The position numbers were made by a program, and so were the translations under genes. From NCBI GenBank assembly GCA_052148435.1, contig JBKQIF010000188.1, positions 30,030-94,029 on the forward strand: a DNA stretch of 64,000 bases, written 5' to 3'. This document shows, piece after piece, positions 60,726-64,000 of this stretch; position 1 is the first letter of the stretch, and each line of letters begins with the position of its first letter. The notes under the pieces are model-generated. The model was not told the DNA's origin, ran no database searches, and worked only from the letters and a program-made list of their open reading frames with translations. Origin of the DNA: JBEKYD01 sp052148435 (GTDB taxonomy: Bacteria > Acidobacteriota > Terriglobia > Bryobacterales > Bryobacteraceae).

Positions 60726-61490
60726 TCAATCAACCTCCATCTGTAACTGCCGGGAAATGATGTCCAGAACTTCCGTCTCCGCAGACCGGACGAAGAAATG
60801 ATCTCCCGGAAAAACATGTGTTCGGAATCGGGCATTCGTCTGTTCTCTCCAGCCCGTCAGCTCCTCAAAAGGTGTCTCGGTATCCTCCCGGCCGCCGAAC
60901 GCGGTGATGGGGCAGCCGAGCGAAGGACCAGGTCGATAATCGTAGGTCTCGAGCATCTCCACGTCGGCGCGAAGCACAGGTAGCAACAGTTCCATAAGCT
61001 CGGGGTCCTGCAACACTTCGCCAGGGATACCGTTGTACCGCCGGCGGATCTCCGCAACGAATTGCTCATCCCGCAGAGGACTTAGGAAAGGGCGCCGATG
61101 GGGATATTGCGGAGCGGGGCGCGCCGAAATAAACAAGTGAACGGGAGCAATTCCGGATTGCCTGCGCAGGAGACGAGCGAGTTCAAAGCAGATCACCGCC
61201 CCCATGCTGTGGCCGAAAAGCGCAAAGGGGATATCCAAGTACGATTGAAGAGCCTCGGCCGCCTCGTGAACCGCGTCGGCCATTCGAGTGAATAGCGGTT
61301 CTCTCAGCCGGCTCTCCCGACCTGGAAATTGGAGGGCACACAATTCCACTTGAGGGCCAACGGGCCCACCCCATCCCCGATACATCGAAGCCCCTCGCCC
61401 GGCGGAAGGCACGCAAAAGAGCCGGAGCCGGGCTGCCGGGTTGGGCCGGGGGCGAAAGATCCATGAATCGATGGTGCTCGGTTCTCTCAT
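60726..61490 (-). CDS. Type II thioesterase of a polyketide/non-ribosomal peptide cluster
   Basis: A 254-residue alpha/beta hydrolase that removes wrong acyl groups from carrier proteins and so edits the assembly line. The nucleophile Ser95 is in FGHSMG, Asp203 in FGGREDTET and the catalytic His231 in PGDHFFVRS. The N-terminal RLFCVPSAGRGASMYRGWGG is the usual opening of TEII enzymes. It lies 28 nt after the polyketide synthase gene on the same strand and serves that synthase. Confidence 0.93.
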   Translation of the reverse strand: MREPSTIDSWIFRPRPNPAARLRLFCVPSAGRGASMYRGWGGPVGPQVELCALQFPGRESRLREPLFTRMADAVHEAAEALQSYLDIPFALFGHSMGAVICFELARLLRRQSGIAPVHLFISARPAPQYPHRRPFLSPLRDEQFVAEIRRRYNGIPGEVLQDPELMELLLPVLRADVEMLETYDYRPGPSLGCPITAFGGREDTETPFEELTGWREQTNARFRTHVFPGDHFFVRSAETEVLDIISRQLQMEVD

Positions 61491-61518
61491 GATTCTCGTC
61501 CCTGTTCAGCGTCCTTGC

Positions 61519-64000
61519 TCAAGGGCGCACCAGCCTCCTCAAAATCGAATCGACGTCATCGTCGGAAAGCTCAGGGAGTTTTCGCAAGATCTCTTGCGCC
61601 TCCTGTTTGGCAATCGTGTCTGCCGCGCGCCCGCTCGCGAAACTCCCCTCGTCGGGTGGAACGCGATCGGCATGTGCCGCAACACCATCCAGCTTTGCGA
61701 TGGCCAGAGTCGCCAATTGCAGGATACTGGGTCCACCCAGAATGGTCGCCAAAGGGATCGCAATGCCCCATTCCGCCTGCATACGATTCCTTAATTCCAA
61801 CGCCATCAGCGAGTCCAAGCCGAACTGATTGAGAGGGCGATTCACATCAAGGGTGGGCAGGGGGAGCCGCAACACTCGCGCAGCCTGGCCCTGGAGTTTA
61901 CCGGCCAGAATCTGCCGCTGTTCCACCGGATCTTTGACCAGGAGGAGTTCGGCAATCAGTGTCTTGTTTGCCGGCTTCGCGGCCGATTCCGGTTCAGGTT
62001 TCGCACCCTCAACAGCCAACTCTCTGATGAAGGTCGACTCCGCAAGTGCGGGGATGCCCGAGCGGAGTTTTACCCAGTTGATGGGCAATACGGAAATTTG
62101 AGGCGTATCCTGCCGGATCACCTGTGCAAGGGCGTATAGGGCCAGCTCCGGTGGAATGAGGCCCATGCCATGCTCACTCCAGCGCTGGCTGTCCAGGTCT
62201 GTTACGCTCCTTACCATTCCGAGTCCGGCCCAAGGTCCCCAGTTGATGCTCGATCCGGGCAACCCCTTGGCCTGCCTGTAATGCGCCAGCGCATCCAGGA
62301 ATGAATTGGCGGAGGCGTAATCGCCCAGGCCCGCCGCTCCCAGCACTGAGGCGCCCGAGGAAAACGATACAAAAAAGTCGAGTGCCAGCGATTGAGTGAG
62401 TTCGTGAAGGTTCCACGCTCCCTGGACCTTTGGAGCCAGGACCTCGAAAAAGCGATTCCAGTCCTGCTGCAACAGAACACCGCCTTCCCAAACACCCGCC
62501 GCGTGAATAATGCCCCGCAGCGGAGGCATCGTAGCCTGAATTTGGGAGAACAGCGCTGCCACATCTTCTCGGCGGGCAACGTCGCCCTCGTACAGCAGAA
62601 CTTCCGCGGGCTGCAGTTCCCGCAGCAGGTCTTCGACTTGGGTGGACGCCGCATGGCGGCCCATCAGCACCAGTTGGCCCGCCCCTGCATGGGCCATCCA
62701 GCGTGCAACCTTCATGCCGAGATCTCCCAGACCTCCGGTGATGAGATAGGTTCCGTCCTGCCTGAAGCCCTGGGAATCGGGCGCGGTCCTGAAGGTCGCA
62801 CGCCGCAGCCGCGCAACATAACGAACGCCTCGCCTGAACGCAACCTGGTTTTCTCCCGTGACCGAGCGGATTTCCTGTAGAAGCAACGAGACATTGCCAT
62901 CACGGTCGACCGGGTCCAGGTCCACACCAACACAGCGCAATTCCGGATGCTCCATGGCGATCACCCGGCACAATCCGCGCACCGGCGCTTGCGCGACTTC
63001 GGTGAGACCCGGTCGCGGACCAGCGGGCTGAACGCCTTGAGTGACCAGCCAGAGCCGCGGTGGCTGCGTGGTTGTCATTTCTTTCAGCGACTGAATCAGG
63101 AGCAGGATGCTGCCGCAACTTCTGAATTGGGCCTTCGCGAGGGCTTCCACCGACAAGTGTTCGCTGGCCGGGCAATCCAGACTCCAGAAGTGAAGAATTC
63201 CATCCCAGGAGGATGATCCCTGGACCTGAGCGATCTTCTGCACGACGCTTTGAACTTGGTCAGCACGCGTCGGATCGACCGTGAAAACCGCGCCGGTCGA
63301 GTCCGCCACCCCTCCTTCGGCCAAAACGACCACACACTCATCTCCCCGCTCTCTCAGCGAAGATGCCAGGGACGCGCCGACGCCGTGGGAATCGGCGAAG
63401 ATCAACCATTTTCTTGCCGAGACGTTTCCGCGGGAAGATGCCCCGTTCTCCTGGGCGAGTGTTTGCGGTTCCCACTCCACCTTATAGAGCCAGTCGTCTA
63501 ACTCGGCTCGATTTTCTGATTCGTTACTGCGGGAAGGACTCGAAGGTTGCGGGAACCCCGTGATTTCCGCGACCACTTCATTCCGTTCGTCGAGAAGCCG
63601 CACGACGCCGATTCCACCCGATTCGTTGGGCGATTCCGACCACTCGGCCCGCAGCGATCTCCCGGCTTGAGCCAGCGTTTGCAGCCTTCTGCTTCCCGAA
63701 AGCATGCGGATGTCCACCGTACGGTTGTCCCGGGATTCACGCGGCGCCCTCTCGATCGCATATCGCTCGCGCTGGAATGCATAGGTCGGCAACGGGAGCC
63801 GCCGGCGTGGATGGTCCTTATCCAACCGCGACCAGTCGGGATTGACCCCATGAACATACATTGTCCCCAGGGTCTCCAGCATCTGTTCCCAGTCGTTGCG
63901 GTCCTGGCGCAGGGACGGGAGCCAGACACCCTCGCCCGGCGGTACGCACTGGCTGCCCATGCCCGCCAGAATCGGCGTGGGGCCGATCTCGACAAACACC
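61519..64000 (-). CDS. Modular type I polyketide synthase, C-terminal part (continues past window)
   Basis: 826 codons visible; the frame is open at the window edge. From the edge: the end of an acyltransferase domain (FVEIGPTPILAGMGS, about 1-50), the post-AT linker LPTYAFQRERYAIE (about 69-82), a short region that looks like the tail of a dehydratase (about 95-150), a ketoreductase (structural half about 165-400, catalytic half from GTYLITGGLGDLGM at 416 to 600; SFSSGASVLG and GDYASANSF hold the Ser and Tyr), and an acyl carrier protein whose Ser lies in FGLDSLMALELRN (about 726-738). A helical acidic tail (about 795-826) could dock to another subunit. There is no terminal thioesterase. Confidence 0.93.
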   Translation of the reverse strand, partial: VFVEIGPTPILAGMGSQCVPPGEGVWLPSLRQDRNDWEQMLETLGTMYVHGVNPDWSRLDKDHPRRRLPLPTYAFQRERYAIERAPRESRDNRTVDIRMLSGSRRLQTLAQAGRSLRAEWSESPNESGGIGVVRLLDERNEVVAEITGFPQPSSPSRSNESENRAELDDWLYKVEWEPQTLAQENGASSRGNVSARKWLIFADSHGVGASLASSLRERGDECVVVLAEGGVADSTGAVFTVDPTRADQVQSVVQKIAQVQGSSSWDGILHFWSLDCPASEHLSVEALAKAQFRSCGSILLLIQSLKEMTTTQPPRLWLVTQGVQPAGPRPGLTEVAQAPVRGLCRVIAMEHPELRCVGVDLDPVDRDGNVSLLLQEIRSVTGENQVAFRRGVRYVARLRRATFRTAPDSQGFRQDGTYLITGGLGDLGMKVARWMAHAGAGQLVLMGRHAASTQVEDLLRELQPAEVLLYEGDVARREDVAALFSQIQATMPPLRGIIHAAGVWEGGVLLQQDWNRFFEVLAPKVQGAWNLHELTQSLALDFFVSFSSGASVLGAAGLGDYASANSFLDALAHYRQAKGLPGSSINWGPWAGLGMVRSVTDLDSQRWSEHGMGLIPPELALYALAQVIRQDTPQISVLPINWVKLRSGIPALAESTFIRELAVEGAKPEPESAAKPANKTLIAELLLVKDPVEQRQILAGKLQGQAARVLRLPLPTLDVNRPLNQFGLDSLMALELRNRMQAEWGIAIPLATILGGPSILQLATLAIAKLDGVAAHADRVPPDEGSFASGRAADTIAKQEAQEILRKLPELSDDDVDSILRRLVRP

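Overview
The window looks like a chromosomal segment of a GC-rich, diderm soil bacterium of the phylum Acidobacteriota, most likely the Bryobacterales/Solibacter side. This is an inference from content: a VWFA protein of the acidobacterial type, Oar-like TonB receptors with a carboxypeptidase-regulatory N-domain, BBP2-type porins, a giant LptC/LptA-like protein, a BMC shell gene beside an aldehyde dehydrogenase, AmmeMemoRadiSam genes and short palindromic repeats. Both strands are used and most genes sit in short directons. No CRISPR array, prophage, rRNA or intact insertion sequence was seen.

Region by region. 1-3.9 kb: minus-strand housekeeping run apt-ispE-prs-rplY-pth-rpsF, tightly packed with ATGA stop/start overlaps. 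4.3-7.4 kb: a BBP2-type porin and an APC amino acid permease, ending in a strong hairpin terminator. 7.5-11.5 kb: minus-strand HTH protein, VWFA protein, KdpD-like sensor kinase and KdpE-like regulator. 11.5-12.0 kb: an intergenic region with a nested-hairpin repeat. 12-23.5 kb: a second KdpE-like regulator, a porin with a CarboxypepD-type domain, a small secreted protein, a complete CzcA-class RND tripartite efflux system (adaptor, pump, TolC-like channel), then a KDPG aldolase and a secreted DUF4097-like protein. 23.7-29 kb: a membrane protein, a diguanylate cyclase, YmdB, a deoxyhypusine-synthase-like enzyme, an HDOD protein and a beta-barrel protein. 29-32 kb: lptB and a 760-residue LptC/LptA-like protein. 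32.7-37 kb: recJ, a conserved hypothetical, then an acylating aldehyde dehydrogenase and a microcompartment shell protein. 37.2-42 kb: an unannotated-size (51 aa) lysine-rich secreted peptide, an OB-fold-like secreted protein and a large TonB-dependent receptor. 42-45.6 kb: a methyltransferase and the AmmeMemoRadiSam pair. 46-50.5 kb: a sugar-use cluster (GH59-type glycosidase, mannonate dehydratase, broken KDPG aldolase, KDG kinase). 50.6-60.4 kb: SnoaL-like protein, a transposase remnant, a very long Lhr helicase carrying an in-frame palindromic repeat, a truncated GNAT, two glycosyltransferase-type genes, miaB, secG and tRNA-Leu(GAG). 60.7-64 kb: a type II thioesterase and the 3' end of a modular polyketide synthase that continues past the right edge.

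How it fits together. The 46-50.5 kb cluster reads as a route from a glycoside or uronate through mannonate to KDG and KDPG; its own aldolase is broken, and an intact KDPG aldolase lies 27 kb away at the end of the efflux operon. The ALDH and shell gene suggest aldehyde chemistry in or near a protein compartment, but no other compartment genes are in view. The thioesterase and PKS form the edge of a natural-product cluster that abuts tRNA-Leu. All names rest on reading the translations by eye; no database search was run.
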